Positions 16,674 to 25,473 of a stretch of 53,851 bases of DNA are shown in pieces. The notes below the pieces were generated by a model. That model was not told the origin of the DNA, searched no databases, and saw only the letters and a program-made list of their open reading frames with translations. The translations under genes and the position numbers were made by a program. Numbering within the stretch: the first letter of the stretch is position 1; each line of letters starts with the position of its first letter. The DNA is from Erythrobacter sp. (GTDB taxonomy: Bacteria > Pseudomonadota > Alphaproteobacteria > Sphingomonadales > Sphingomonadaceae): NCBI GenBank assembly GCA_030148605.1, contig JASBTD010000006.1:1-53851 (forward strand), read 5' to 3'.

Positions 16674-17656
16674 TCTTCCAGCGCCTCTGACGCAGGAATA
16701 AAGGCATCGACCTGCTGACCCACGCGGAAAGTGATTCGCGCTTCTTCAGGCAAGGCATAGATGATCTGCAGCACGCGCACGTCAACGCGTTCAGCCGCTG
16801 AATTGGTCAGCGATCGTTTGGGCACAACCAGTGGCTCTGCGCGCACGAAGCTCGCTTCAAAGCGTTGGTCAGCCGCGCCGCGAGGGGAAACGACTGCCGG
16901 CTTGCCCATGGCAACGCGCGTCGCTTCGTCTTCATCGATATCGATGCGGATATGCAGCGGGCGCGTTTCTCCCATGCGGATAAAGGGTTCGCTGTTTCCA
17001 CCCATGGTCGACACGAATTCGCCGGGGCGGATATTCACTGCCAGCACTTCTCCCGCCATCGGCGCGCGGATCACCAGCCGCTCGATCTCGGTGCGTGCGC
17101 TGTTCGCCATGGCTTGAGCAGCCGCAAGCCGCGCGCGAGCCAGCTCGAGCCGTGACGCCGCCGCAGATGCTTCGCCTTCAGCACGGATCACTTCGCTGCG
17201 ACTGACAGCAGCGGGATCTTCAATCGCAGCATAGAGATCGAGTTGTTGCTGTGCTGTATTGCGCGCGGTTTGCGCTTCAGCGATGGCGGCACGGGCTTCC
17301 GCAATAGCGGCATTGGCTTCCTGCAACCGCGCGTGGGCAGCGCGGCTATCGACCAGGAACAGTGGTTCGCCTTTCTCGACGAAATCGCCCGGCGCAACAC
17401 GCAGGTCGGTAACCAGCCCGGCAAGCGCGGTACCGATATCGATGATTTCGCTTGATGGTTCGACCACGCCCGCGCCGGCAACGCGCGGTGAATTGGCCAG
17501 TTCACCGGTCGCGCTCAGCGGAGTTTCTTCCGGCTCCACCAACTCGCGATCGGGCAGGCTGTTCCAGATGAAGAAGACAGCCAGAATCAGCGCCAGTATG
17601 GCTATGATCGGCAGTATCTTGCGTGAAAAGCTGATATTTTCTGGGAGGAGTGACAT
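16670..17656 (-). CDS. HlyD/DevB-type periplasmic adaptor
   Basis: The 328-residue protein has an N-terminal membrane anchor (about 13-31), a lipoyl-like half (IIDIGTALAGLVTDLRVAPGD), a long helical hairpin (HARLQEANAAIAEARAAIAE and on) and a second lipoyl half (APMAGEVLAVNIRPGEFV). It links the inner-membrane permease to the outer-membrane factor. It begins 1 base after the ATPase stop. The ABC-type rather than RND-type permease next door makes it a DevB/MacA-like adaptor. Confidence 0.88.
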   Translation of the reverse strand: MSLLPENISFSRKILPIIAILALILAVFFIWNSLPDRELVEPEETPLSATGELANSPRVAGAGVVEPSSEIIDIGTALAGLVTDLRVAPGDFVEKGEPLFLVDSRAAHARLQEANAAIAEARAAIAEAQTARNTAQQQLDLYAAIEDPAAVSRSEVIRAEGEASAAASRLELARARLAAAQAMANSARTEIERLVIRAPMAGEVLAVNIRPGEFVSTMGGNSEPFIRMGETRPLHIRIDIDEDEATRVAMGKPAVVSPRGAADQRFEASFVRAEPLVVPKRSLTNSAAERVDVRVLQIIYALPEEARITFRVGQQVDAFIPASEALEE

Positions 17657-17657
17657 A

Positions 17658-18395
17658 TCAGTGGTCCTTCGGCATCTCTGTGCCGTCGTGCGTTATGCGA
17701 CCGTCCTCAAGCACGAGAATGCGGTCTGCGAGGTCGAAAATTCTGTTGTCGTGAGTCACGATGATGCAGGCGCGATCTGCCGACACGGCAACGTCACGGA
17801 GCAGGTCCATCACGCGGCGACCGGAATTTGCATCCAGCGCGGCGGTCGGTTCATCGCATACCACCAGACGCGGCTCATGCACCAATGCGCGAGCGATCGC
17901 GACACGCTGCTGCTGCCCGCCGGAAAGCTGGTTCGGCAGCTTGCCAGCCTGATCCGCAATATTGAGCTTTTCCAGCATGGCGACGGCTTTTTCGCGCGCT
18001 TCAAGCCTGTCCATGCCGCGGGCGATCAGCGGTACAGCCGCGTTGGAAGCTGCATCGATCGAAGGGATGAGGTTATACTGCTGGAAGATGAAGCCGATGT
18101 TGTCCAAGCGGAAATTCACTAGCTCTGTGTCATCGAGATCGTAGATCTGCGTTCCGAACACGCGGACATCCCCCTCGGTCGGATAGAGGATGCCGCACAT
18201 GATCGATATCAGCGTGGTTTTCCCTGACCCGCTTTCGCCGACGAGATAGGTCATCTTCCCGGGCTCGATATCGACGTTGATATCGTGCAGCACACGGATG
18301 GTTTGCTGTCCGGTCTGGAAGTCACGCGAGATATTGCGCGCGCAAATGGCAGCATTGGGGTCACATCCCCCGATAGCGCGGGTGTCGAGCATCAT
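17658..18395 (-). CDS. ABC transporter ATPase, DevA/MacB-like
   Basis: The 245-residue ATPase contains Walker [10 protein letters not shown] at 53-61, a Q-loop ([10 protein letters not shown]), the signature [15 protein letters not shown], Walker [13 protein letters not shown] and the H-loop (IIVTHDNRI). The start is taken as ATG 18395, which overlaps the permease stop as ATGA. A frame open to 18548 is inside the permease gene and has no family similarity. It energises the FtsX-like permease encoded just upstream. The substrate of the system is unknown; this family exports glycolipids, peptides or macrolides. Confidence 0.93.
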   Translation of the reverse strand: MMLDTRAIGGCDPNAAICARNISRDFQTGQQTIRVLHDINVDIEPGKMTYLVGESGSGKTTLISIMCGILYPTEGDVRVFGTQIYDLDDTELVNFRLDNIGFIFQQYNLIPSIDAASNAAVPLIARGMDRLEAREKAVAMLEKLNIADQAGKLPNQLSGGQQQRVAIARALVHEPRLVVCDEPTAALDANSGRRVMDLLRDVAVSADRACIIVTHDNRIFDLADRILVLEDGRITHDGTEMPKDH

Positions 18396-19528
18396 CTGAA
18401 CACCGCCGCCGGTTCTGTCTTCAGGACGCTGCGCAAGCTGAGCCAGCCTGTGATGGCCAGGATCACGACCACTGCACCAAGGCTGATCAATGGAATCTGC
18501 CAGGGGATGTAAAAGCCCTTGAAGAAGGGATTGCCGGAAAAGGCCCACATGAACCAGACCGTGCCCAACACGCCCAGAGCATAGCCGATAAAGCCCACCA
18601 GCCCTGCCTGCGCGATGACCATTCTGCGGATCTTCGTATTGGTTACGCCGATCGCCTTTAGCGCACCGAACTGTTTGATGTTGTCGCGGATGAAAAGGCT
18701 GAAGGTGAGGCCGACAATTGCGACCCCCACGATAAAGCCGAGCACGACAGTGATCCCGAAGTTGGTCGGGATACCGGTATTCTGGATGATAAAGTCCACA
18801 CCATCGCGTGCAAAATCGTCACGCGTTCTGGCGCGCAGGCCTGTGCGTTCCTCAATTCTCGATACCAGCTCTTCTGGCGTGATCCCGTCTGCCGCGCCTA
18901 CCAGCACAAAGCTCATCCGGTTGCGCGTTCCCGGTACGTAGTTTAGCGCCTGGCTGTATTTGGTGTAGAGGACAACCTGGCTGGTGAAACTGGGGATCGA
19001 GTCCGCAATTCCGCGAATGACGGCTCGCTGGTCGTTCAGTTCCAGCCGCTGGCCGATCGGGTCTTCGCCATTCGCGAACATATTGGTGATGCCGACATCG
19101 TCGATAATCACAGTGTCGGGCTGTGAAAGAACTTCGGGCGTGCCTTCGATCAGGCGCTTGGGGAGGCCGATCGACGTGGCATCATCAACCCCGATGATAC
19201 CCACGCCTTCCAGATCGCCGCTTTGCGTCCGGACCGATGCGACTGCTCGCAAATGGGGCACCGCCCATTCGACTCCCGGTACCGCGCGCACCTGGTCGAG
19301 CGCAGTCGATGGCATGGCGTAGTTGACATCGGTGGTGCGGCTGACCGGATCCATGACCCAGACATCCGCTGTCGGGACATTGTAGACACCGCTTGCGCCG
19401 CGCTCGACCAGATTGACGAAGATCGTCAATTGCTGCGTGATCAGCAGCGTCGAAAACGCAATGCCGAACAGCAGGCCATAAAACTTGGTCTTGTCGCCAG
19501 TGAGCATGCGGATGGCGATCCACAGCAT
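18392..19528 (-). CDS. FtsX/DevC-type ABC permease
   Basis: The protein of 378 residues starts MLWIAIRMLTGDKTKFYGLL, the usual beginning of DevC-like permeases. ATG 19528 is preceded by AGGGG at a good distance. An upstream ATG at 19591 has no ribosome site and would add a non-family tail. The layout is one N-terminal membrane helix (about 15-37), a periplasmic MacB-like domain of about 190 residues, and three C-terminal helices with FIRDNIKQFGALKAIGVTN, the FtsX-domain coupling region. It is the first gene of the four-gene exporter and lies across the operators from tetR. Confidence 0.9.
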   Translation of the reverse strand: MLWIAIRMLTGDKTKFYGLLFGIAFSTLLITQQLTIFVNLVERGASGVYNVPTADVWVMDPVSRTTDVNYAMPSTALDQVRAVPGVEWAVPHLRAVASVRTQSGDLEGVGIIGVDDATSIGLPKRLIEGTPEVLSQPDTVIIDDVGITNMFANGEDPIGQRLELNDQRAVIRGIADSIPSFTSQVVLYTKYSQALNYVPGTRNRMSFVLVGAADGITPEELVSRIEERTGLRARTRDDFARDGVDFIIQNTGIPTNFGITVVLGFIVGVAIVGLTFSLFIRDNIKQFGALKAIGVTNTKIRRMVIAQAGLVGFIGYALGVLGTVWFMWAFSGNPFFKGFYIPWQIPLISLGAVVVILAITGWLSLRSVLKTEPAAVFR

Positions 19529-19594
19529 GAGGAACCCCTGGATTTGAATTGCGACTCTGTCGGACTTGCCGAATCGCTTCGGATAGCCCATTAG

Positions 19595-19610
19595 TGAACG
19601 GTAGCGTTTA
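19595..19610. promoter_or_regulatory. TetR-type operator, copy A
   Basis: TGAACGGTAGCGTTTA is the same sequence as copy B with two changes and forms an imperfect TGAACG-N4-CGTTTA palindrome. Its centre lies 18 bp from that of copy B, in the gap between the divergent permease and tetR genes. Confidence 0.75.
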
Positions 19611-19612
19611 AT

Positions 19613-19628
19613 TGAACGGGAGCGTTCA
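19613..19628. promoter_or_regulatory. TetR-type operator, copy B
   Basis: TGAACGGGAGCGTTCA has perfect TGAACG/CGTTCA arms around GGAG. The GGGAG inside it also serves as the ribosome site for the TTG start of the regulator at 19631, so a bound repressor would cover the start of its own gene. Confidence 0.78.
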
Positions 19629-19630
19629 GA

Positions 19631-20296
19631 TTGTCAACCAGCGATGAACCGAACGGTTCCCGGGCCAGCGAAGATTCTTTGCCCAAGGGGCGGGGGCGGC
19701 CGGTTGACAGTGCCAAGCGGGCTGCGATCGTCAAGGCGGCATCAGACGCATTTTTTGACGTTGGTTATGCAGCTACTTCGATCGAGCAGATTGCCGCCGA
19801 TGCCGGGGTCTCCAAGGTAACAATCTACAATCAGTTTGGTGACAAGCGCGCGCTTTTCGCCGCTGCCGTAGAGCGCGAATGCGAGAAGATGCGCGGGCAT
19901 TTCTCGATCGATGCCGTTTCAGCCCATAGCAGTATCCGCGAACGCCTGTTGACGATTGGCAAGGCCATGTTCGCTTTTCTTTCGCGCCCGGAGATGATCC
20001 AGTTCGAACGCCGGATCGCCGCGGAAACCGAGCATGAGCCCGAGATCGGGCGTGCTTTCCTTGAAGCGGGTCCGTGGCGCATGAAAGCGGCGTTTTCTGC
20101 CTTTCTTGCGCATGCCTGCACGCGCGGCGAGCTGTCGATCAGTGATACAGAGCTTGCCGCTGAGCAGTTCGTGTCGATGTGCAAGGGGATGGGCGATCTG
20201 GAACGACGCTTCGGCTCGCTGCCGACTCAAGCTGACACGCAGAAACGCATCGCGAGCGCGGTCGACGTGTTCTTGAAGGCTTATGCGGTTGAATAG
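19631..20296 (+). CDS. TetR/AcrR-family repressor of the export operon
   Basis: The 221-residue protein has the TetR helix-turn-helix at about 30-76, including TSIEQIAADAGVSKVTIYNQF, and a ligand domain with an AcrR-like C-terminus. The start is TTG at 19631, 8 bases after GGGAG; no ATG is available in frame before the helix-turn-helix. It faces the exporter operon across two 16-bp palindromes, so it should repress both itself and the pump. The inducing compound, probably the exported one or an envelope toxicant, cannot be deduced. Confidence 0.9.
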   Translation: MSTSDEPNGSRASEDSLPKGRGRPVDSAKRAAIVKAASDAFFDVGYAATSIEQIAADAGVSKVTIYNQFGDKRALFAAAVERECEKMRGHFSIDAVSAHSSIRERLLTIGKAMFAFLSRPEMIQFERRIAAETEHEPEIGRAFLEAGPWRMKAAFSAFLAHACTRGELSISDTELAAEQFVSMCKGMGDLERRFGSLPTQADTQKRIASAVDVFLKAYAVE

Positions 20297-20463
20297 GTTG
20301 TGATTATCAGCATTCGCTGACTGTCAGGTGGGTAGCTTGGGCGAATTGGTACCGTGACCTCGATCTCTGTCATCGAAAATGACACTTTCTTCGGACTCAT
20401 GCGTTATCTTGCCATTCACCCGGTCCCGCCTACATTAGGTGGCACGAAAGGAACTTTTGTCCG

Positions 20464-22428
20464 ATGAGCGACCAGAACGATCCACGCGACTCAAATGGCG
20501 GTCAGGGCCCTGAAGGCCCCAACCCGATGATCAAGACCTTGATGATCTGGGGCGGTGTTTTCATGGCACTGCTGCTGACTGTGTCGATGTTCGGCAACGC
20601 CACGCAAACGCCCAGCACGCAGATCCGCTATTCGGATTTCCGCGAGAAGGTGGCGGAAGGTTCTGTGCAGGAAGTGCAGATCGCGCCGGACAAGATTACC
20701 GGCGTGATGAAGAATGACACCACATTCTCGACTGTGCCGGTTCCTGGCGATGGCGGTCTGTATCAATTGCTTGAAGAAAATGGCGTCGAGTATTCTGGCC
20801 AGGCTGCGGAAGAGCCCAACCTGCTGCTCTATATCCTGATCCAGTCGCTTCCTTTCATTCTGATCCTCGGCATCGCTTTCTTTGCGCTGCGCCAGGTGCA
20901 GAAAGGCGGCGGTGGCGGCGCCATGGGCTTCGGCAAGTCCAAGGCCAAGCTGCTGACTGAGCGCCAGGGCCGCGTCACGTTTGAAGATGTCGCCGGGATC
21001 GATGAAGCCCGCGAAGAGCTGGAAGAAATCGTCGAATTCCTCAAGGATCCGCATCGCTTCTCCAAGCTGGGCGGCCAGATTCCCAAGGGTGCGCTGCTGG
21101 TCGGCTCGCCGGGTACCGGTAAGACGCTGCTTGCCCGCGCAATCGCTGGCGAAGCGGGCGTGCCGTTCTTCACCATTTCAGGCTCGGACTTTGTCGAGAT
21201 GTTCGTTGGCGTTGGCGCCAGCCGCGTGCGCGACATGTTCGAACAAGCAAAGAAAAATGCGCCATGCATCGTCTTCATAGACGAGATTGACGCAGTTGGC
21301 CGTTCGCGTGGCCATGGGCTGGGCAATTCGAACGACGAGCGCGAGCAAACGCTGAACCAGCTGCTGGTCGAGATGGATGGCTTCGAAGCGAACGAAGGCA
21401 TCATCATCATCGCCGCGACCAACCGCCCTGACGTGCTTGACCCCGCGCTGCTGCGCCCGGGTCGCTTTGACCGCCAGGTAGTGGTGCCGATCCCCGATAT
21501 TGACGGGCGCGAGAAGATCCTGGGCGTGCATATGAAGAAAGTGCCGCTGGCACCTGACGTGAACCCGCGCACGATCGCGCGCGGCACGCCGGGCTTTTCC
21601 GGTGCAGACTTGGCGAACCTGGTCAATGAAGCCGCGCTGCTGGCTGCACGGCGCAACAAGCGCCTGGTCGCCATGCAGGAGTTCGAAGACGCCAAGGACA
21701 AGGTCATGATGGGTAGTGAGCGCCGCTCCATGGTCATGACCGATGACGAGAAGAAGATGACGGCCTATCACGAAGCCGGCCACGCGCTGGTCAGCCTGAA
21801 TGAACCGGCATCAGACCCGATCCACAAAGCCACGATTATCCCGCGCGGTCGCGCGCTGGGCATGGTGATGCGCCTGCCGGAGCGGGACAATTACTCCTAT
21901 CACCGCGACAAGATGCATGCGAACCTTGCTGTTGCCATGGGTGGCCGCGTGGCTGAAGAGATTATCTTCGGCCATGACAAGGTCTCTTCCGGCGCCTCAA
22001 GCGATATCCAGTATGCGACTGATCTCGCACGCAACATGGTCACCAAATGGGGCATGTCGGACAAGCTTGGCCCGCTGCAATACGAAGCGAGCCAGGAAGG
22101 CTATCTTGGCATGGGCCAGACTGCGCGGACAATGTCTGGAGCCGATACCAACAAGCTGATCGATGCTGAAATCAAGGCGCTGGTTGAAGGTGGATTGAAA
22201 CGCGCAACCGACATCCTCACCAAGCAGGAAGACAAGCTCCATCTTCTGGCGCAAGCCATGCTGGAATACGAAACGCTGACCGGTGACGAAATCGACCAGC
22301 TGATGAAGGACGGAAAGATTGACCGGCCTGAACAGCCAAGCGGCCCGGCAGCGGTGCAGCCGGTTAGCGGTTCTGCTGTACCCAAGGCGGGCAAGAAGTT
22401 CGGAGGCGCTGCACCGGAAGGCGCCTGA
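20464..22428 (+). CDS. ftsH: ATP-dependent zinc metalloprotease FtsH
   Basis: The 654-residue membrane protease has two membrane helices (about 23-44 and 120-142) around a small periplasmic domain. It then has a AAA module with Walker A GSPGTGKT at 214-221, Walker [12 protein letters not shown] and the second region of homology ([20 protein letters not shown]). A zinc site HEAGH sits at 436-440. It degrades membrane and short-lived regulatory proteins. AAAGGA precedes the ATG. It is monocistronic, with a clear terminator 27 bases after the stop. The upstream 167-base gap shows no obvious heat-shock promoter. Confidence 0.98.
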   Translation: MSDQNDPRDSNGGQGPEGPNPMIKTLMIWGGVFMALLLTVSMFGNATQTPSTQIRYSDFREKVAEGSVQEVQIAPDKITGVMKNDTTFSTVPVPGDGGLYQLLEENGVEYSGQAAEEPNLLLYILIQSLPFILILGIAFFALRQVQKGGGGGAMGFGKSKAKLLTERQGRVTFEDVAGIDEAREELEEIVEFLKDPHRFSKLGGQIPKGALLVGSPGTGKTLLARAIAGEAGVPFFTISGSDFVEMFVGVGASRVRDMFEQAKKNAPCIVFIDEIDAVGRSRGHGLGNSNDEREQTLNQLLVEMDGFEANEGIIIIAATNRPDVLDPALLRPGRFDRQVVVPIPDIDGREKILGVHMKKVPLAPDVNPRTIARGTPGFSGADLANLVNEAALLAARRNKRLVAMQEFEDAKDKVMMGSERRSMVMTDDEKKMTAYHEAGHALVSLNEPASDPIHKATIIPRGRALGMVMRLPERDNYSYHRDKMHANLAVAMGGRVAEEIIFGHDKVSSGASSDIQYATDLARNMVTKWGMSDKLGPLQYEASQEGYLGMGQTARTMSGADTNKLIDAEIKALVEGGLKRATDILTKQEDKLHLLAQAMLEYETLTGDEIDQLMKDGKIDRPEQPSGPAAVQPVSGSAVPKAGKKFGGAAPEGA

Positions 22429-22454
22429 CTCCGCTTACAACCGAATTGAAATGG

Positions 22455-22485
22455 AAGGCGTCCGGAGTATCTTCGGGCGCCTTTT
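22455..22485 (+). terminator. intrinsic terminator of ftsH
   Basis: The stem AAGGCGTCCG (22455-22464) pairs with CGGGCGCCTT (22474-22483), with one G-T pair, and is followed by TTTTGCTT. It lies just before the convergent DUF3667 stop at 22493. Confidence 0.85.
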
Positions 22486-22492
22486 GCTTGGA

Positions 22493-23701
22493 TCAGAACG
22501 CCCCCAGGATGAGCAGTAGCTGGAAGAAGACCAGCAACACGACCAGGATGAAGACATGCACCACCAACAGCCTCCAGATCGCGCCAAAGCGCGACAGATC
22601 ATAGGCGTATTTCAGATGTTTATAGAGATGGAGCGGGGGCAGCACCGCTAACGCCAGGAACACCCAACCACCGCCTATTCCCGCTGCAGTCAGCAAGGAC
22701 AGGACGATAAACAGAAGCGACACGAATGTAATCGAGTACGTCACGAATATAGCGTGATCATAGGCTTTGAAACGCCGCTTCCACGCGAATAGAAGCCACA
22801 CGAACGGAATCGAAAGCGGGATCAACAGCCAGCTGAATTTGTAGGCATTGGTCTGCATCTTGTAGAGCATGAGGCCCGGATTGGTTCGCCACTTGTCGAG
22901 CGCATCATCAATCCAGTCCACGCCAGACTTGCCGATGGTCATTCGCGCCGTTGCATCTTCAGCAAGCGAGACCATTGCCTTGTTCCCGGCATTTTCCTGC
23001 GGATCCCCTGCGCTTGGCTGAATGGCGGATTCGGTTCCGAGGGGGAGATTATCCAGCGCTCTGGCTCCCTCTTCGAAATTGGCAATGCGCCGATCCAACC
23101 GTCCGAGTTGTTCATTCAGTTGCGGCAGATTTTCAGCGAGCGTGGGATCGCTTTGCGCTGCCTCGATCTGCTCGACAACTTCCGCTCGTTCTTCCCGGGC
23201 TTTCGCCATATCAGCGGCAATGTCAGCACGCGCTGCATCAACATTCCAGACCTGGCTGGGGTCATCAATTTCCAGATCCGACGCAGACAAACCCAGAACC
23301 TGAAACACAGCGAACATCAGGAACACGCTGAACAGGAACATTGCCATGGGGCTGACAAAGCGCGCCCGCTCGCCTTCAATATAGCGCCGCGTCAGCTTCC
23401 CCGGCTTGAAAACAAGCATCGGCAGAGTCCGCCACACCTTGCCGTCTAGGTGCAAGGCGCCGTGCAGCAAATCGTGCAGGAATGCCCCGATCGTGCGGTG
23501 CAGGTGCGCTTTCTGCCTGCATGCGTGGCAATGTTCGCCAACCAGTTCGGTGCCGCAATTGAGGCATTGGCCTTCAGCAAAGTGGCCTTGCTTGACCGGA
23601 TTGCCTTCCTTGTCAGTCAGCGCGCCAGCCTTGCCGCTAACAGCCTTTGCGAACAGCCCGCCTTCTGCCGCTGTGCCGATTGCGTCGCCAAAATCGCTCA
23701 T
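22493..23701 (-). CDS. DUF3667 membrane protein with zinc ribbon
   Basis: The 402-residue protein has a four-cysteine zinc ribbon (Cys46, 49, 58, 61 in CLNCGTELVGEHCHACRQKA). After it comes the DUF3667 core HRTIGAFLHDLLHGALHLDG, a membrane helix near 115-137, and a charged coiled-coil stretch (ADMAKAREERAEVVEQIEAA, about 160-215). Four C-terminal membrane helices end the protein. The role of the family is unknown. It is transcribed alone, downstream of the rpoZ terminator. Confidence 0.82.
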   Translation of the reverse strand: MSDFGDAIGTAAEGGLFAKAVSGKAGALTDKEGNPVKQGHFAEGQCLNCGTELVGEHCHACRQKAHLHRTIGAFLHDLLHGALHLDGKVWRTLPMLVFKPGKLTRRYIEGERARFVSPMAMFLFSVFLMFAVFQVLGLSASDLEIDDPSQVWNVDAARADIAADMAKAREERAEVVEQIEAAQSDPTLAENLPQLNEQLGRLDRRIANFEEGARALDNLPLGTESAIQPSAGDPQENAGNKAMVSLAEDATARMTIGKSGVDWIDDALDKWRTNPGLMLYKMQTNAYKFSWLLIPLSIPFVWLLFAWKRRFKAYDHAIFVTYSITFVSLLFIVLSLLTAAGIGGGWVFLALAVLPPLHLYKHLKYAYDLSRFGAIWRLLVVHVFILVVLLVFFQLLLILGAF

Positions 23702-23751
23702 CAGTCCCCTGCCTCTGTGTCGATTGCCGAGGCAGGATAGTCAGGTTTCGC

Positions 23752-23785
23752 GCAAACAAAAAGGCCGCCCGGTAAGGGGCGGCCT
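23752..23785 (-). terminator. intrinsic terminator of rpoZ
   Basis: On the minus strand, AGGCCGCCC (23785-23777) pairs with GGGCGGCCT (23770-23762) around a six-base loop, followed by TTTTTGTTTG. Confidence 0.88.
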
Positions 23786-23810
23786 CTTGCTTGTGATCAA
23801 TTGCCTTCGA

Positions 23811-24155
23811 TCAACCGTCGAAATCGGCACCGATCGAAGTCGAACGGGTTGGAGCCGAAGCTGTGATCCGCAGCGCTTCTGCCGACTGGCTGAGCGAACC
23901 GATTTCATCCGCATCGTCTTCATCATCGGGCAGGATCTTCTGCAGATTGGTGACGACTGCTTCGTGCAGTTCTTTCGGCTTGATCGTCTGCTCGGCGATT
24001 TCGCGCAGGGCAACAACCGGGTTCTTGTCACGATCACGATCAATGGTCAGTTCAGCACCGCCGGAAATCTCGCGCGCACGCTGGGCAGCCAGCAGGACGA
24101 GATCGAAACGGTTGGGAACCTTGTCTACGCAATCTTCAACGGTAACGCGTGCCAT
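23811..24155 (-). CDS. rpoZ: RNA polymerase omega subunit
   Basis: The 114-residue protein begins [20 protein letters not shown] and continues [13 protein letters not shown], the omega signature. [14 protein letters not shown] follows as expected. It helps assemble the RNA polymerase core. The C-terminal third is acidic, then Ser/Thr-rich, as is common in alphaproteobacterial omegas. It is transcribed leftward, alone, with its own terminator. Confidence 0.97.
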   Translation of the reverse strand: MARVTVEDCVDKVPNRFDLVLLAAQRAREISGGAELTIDRDRDKNPVVALREIAEQTIKPKELHEAVVTNLQKILPDDEDDADEIGSLSQSAEALRITASAPTRSTSIGADFDG

Positions 24156-24262
24156 GAAGGCCTCTCATGCAAATAGGTTTGCGGGAAAGCGCGGCAGATA
24201 GGTGGCGCAGGCGCGCGAGTCAAGAAATTGCAGTGTGCCGAGAGCTTCCCTAAAGCGCGCGG

Positions 24263-25456
24263 ATGGCTGAACCCGATGGCACTTTGACCAAGCCCGATCT
24301 GCAGGTGACCTATTCCGATCCGGAACCATTCACCGTGCAATCAGGCGAGCATGATTTTCGTTTCCATTTTTCCGGAGACGATCGCTTCGGTTCGCTGATC
24401 GAATTGATCGATGGTGCGCAGGAGTCCCTGCAGCTGTGTTTCTACATGTTCCAGCCCGATCATGCAGGCACGAAGGTGAGAGGCGCATTGATCCGCGCGG
24501 CGCAGCGCGGCGTGAGCGTGCATCTGATCATAGACGCTTTTGGCAGTGACGCGCCGGAAGGCTTCTTTGCGCCAATCGTCCGCGCGGGAGGAAAGGTCAG
24601 CGTATTCCTGCCACGCTGGAATGTCCGCTATCTGATCCGCAACCATCAGAAGTTCGTCATCATCGACAGGAAACGCGTGATGACCGGCGGGTTCAATGTG
24701 TCTGACCACTATTTCGCCAGCCCGCAGGAGAACGGCTGGGCTGATCTGGGCGTGACCGTGTCAGGCCCGATTGTTGCGCGTTTCATCGCGTGGTTTGAAG
24801 AGCTGGAGGCCTGGGTGAACCAGAAGGGATCGCAGTTCTTTGCGATCCGCCGGATGGTGCGCGACTGGGAAGAAGGGGAGGGCAGTGTCCAGCTGCTGCT
24901 TGGCGGGCCGACCCGGATCACCAGCGCCTGGGCGCGCCGCGTCAAGCTCGACATTGCACGCGGTTCGCGGCTTGACCTGGTGATGGCCTATTTTTCGCCG
25001 CCGCGCAGCATCAGGCGGCTGATCCGCAAGCTCTCGCGCAAGAACAGCGCAAAGCTGGTGATGGCAGGCAAGTCTGACAATACGACGACGATCGGGGCCT
25101 CGCGCGCGCTTTATGGCGCGCTGCTGCGCGATGATGTGGAGATATACGAATTCGATGCCTGCAAGCTCCACACCAAGCTGCTGGTGATCGATGATGTGAC
25201 CTATTTCGGCAGCGCGAATTTTGATCTGCGTTCGATCCGCTTGAACCTTGAGCTGATGGTGCGGGTGGAAGATGCCGAGCTGGCTGAACGCATGCGTCAG
25301 GCCATCGCGCATATGGCAGCGGCCGGAACGCCGATCACGCGCGAATGGCATCGGCGCAATGCGACATTGGTCAACCGCATTCGCTGGCGGCTGTCATGGT
25401 TTATGGTGTCAGTGCTCGATTACACGGTCACGCGACGGCTCAATCTTGGCCTTTAG
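24263..25456 (+). CDS. phospholipase D-like (cardiolipin synthase-like) protein
   Basis: The 397-residue protein has two HKD motifs, His128-x-Lys130-x4-Asp135 (NHQKFVIID) and His303-x-Lys305-x4-Asp310 (LHTKLLVIDD), each followed by the GGFN or GSANFD continuation. This two-motif layout is that of cardiolipin synthases and related phosphatidyltransferases. No N-terminal membrane helices are present, unlike classical ClsA, so it is closer to ClsB-type enzymes. The stop lies 17 bases from the convergent dnaB stop. Confidence 0.88.
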   Translation: MAEPDGTLTKPDLQVTYSDPEPFTVQSGEHDFRFHFSGDDRFGSLIELIDGAQESLQLCFYMFQPDHAGTKVRGALIRAAQRGVSVHLIIDAFGSDAPEGFFAPIVRAGGKVSVFLPRWNVRYLIRNHQKFVIIDRKRVMTGGFNVSDHYFASPQENGWADLGVTVSGPIVARFIAWFEELEAWVNQKGSQFFAIRRMVRDWEEGEGSVQLLLGGPTRITSAWARRVKLDIARGSRLDLVMAYFSPPRSIRRLIRKLSRKNSAKLVMAGKSDNTTTIGASRALYGALLRDDVEIYEFDACKLHTKLLVIDDVTYFGSANFDLRSIRLNLELMVRVEDAELAERMRQAIAHMAAAGTPITREWHRRNATLVNRIRWRLSWFMVSVLDYTVTRRLNLGL

Positions 25457-25473
25457 GGTCAGGACCCCGGCAC

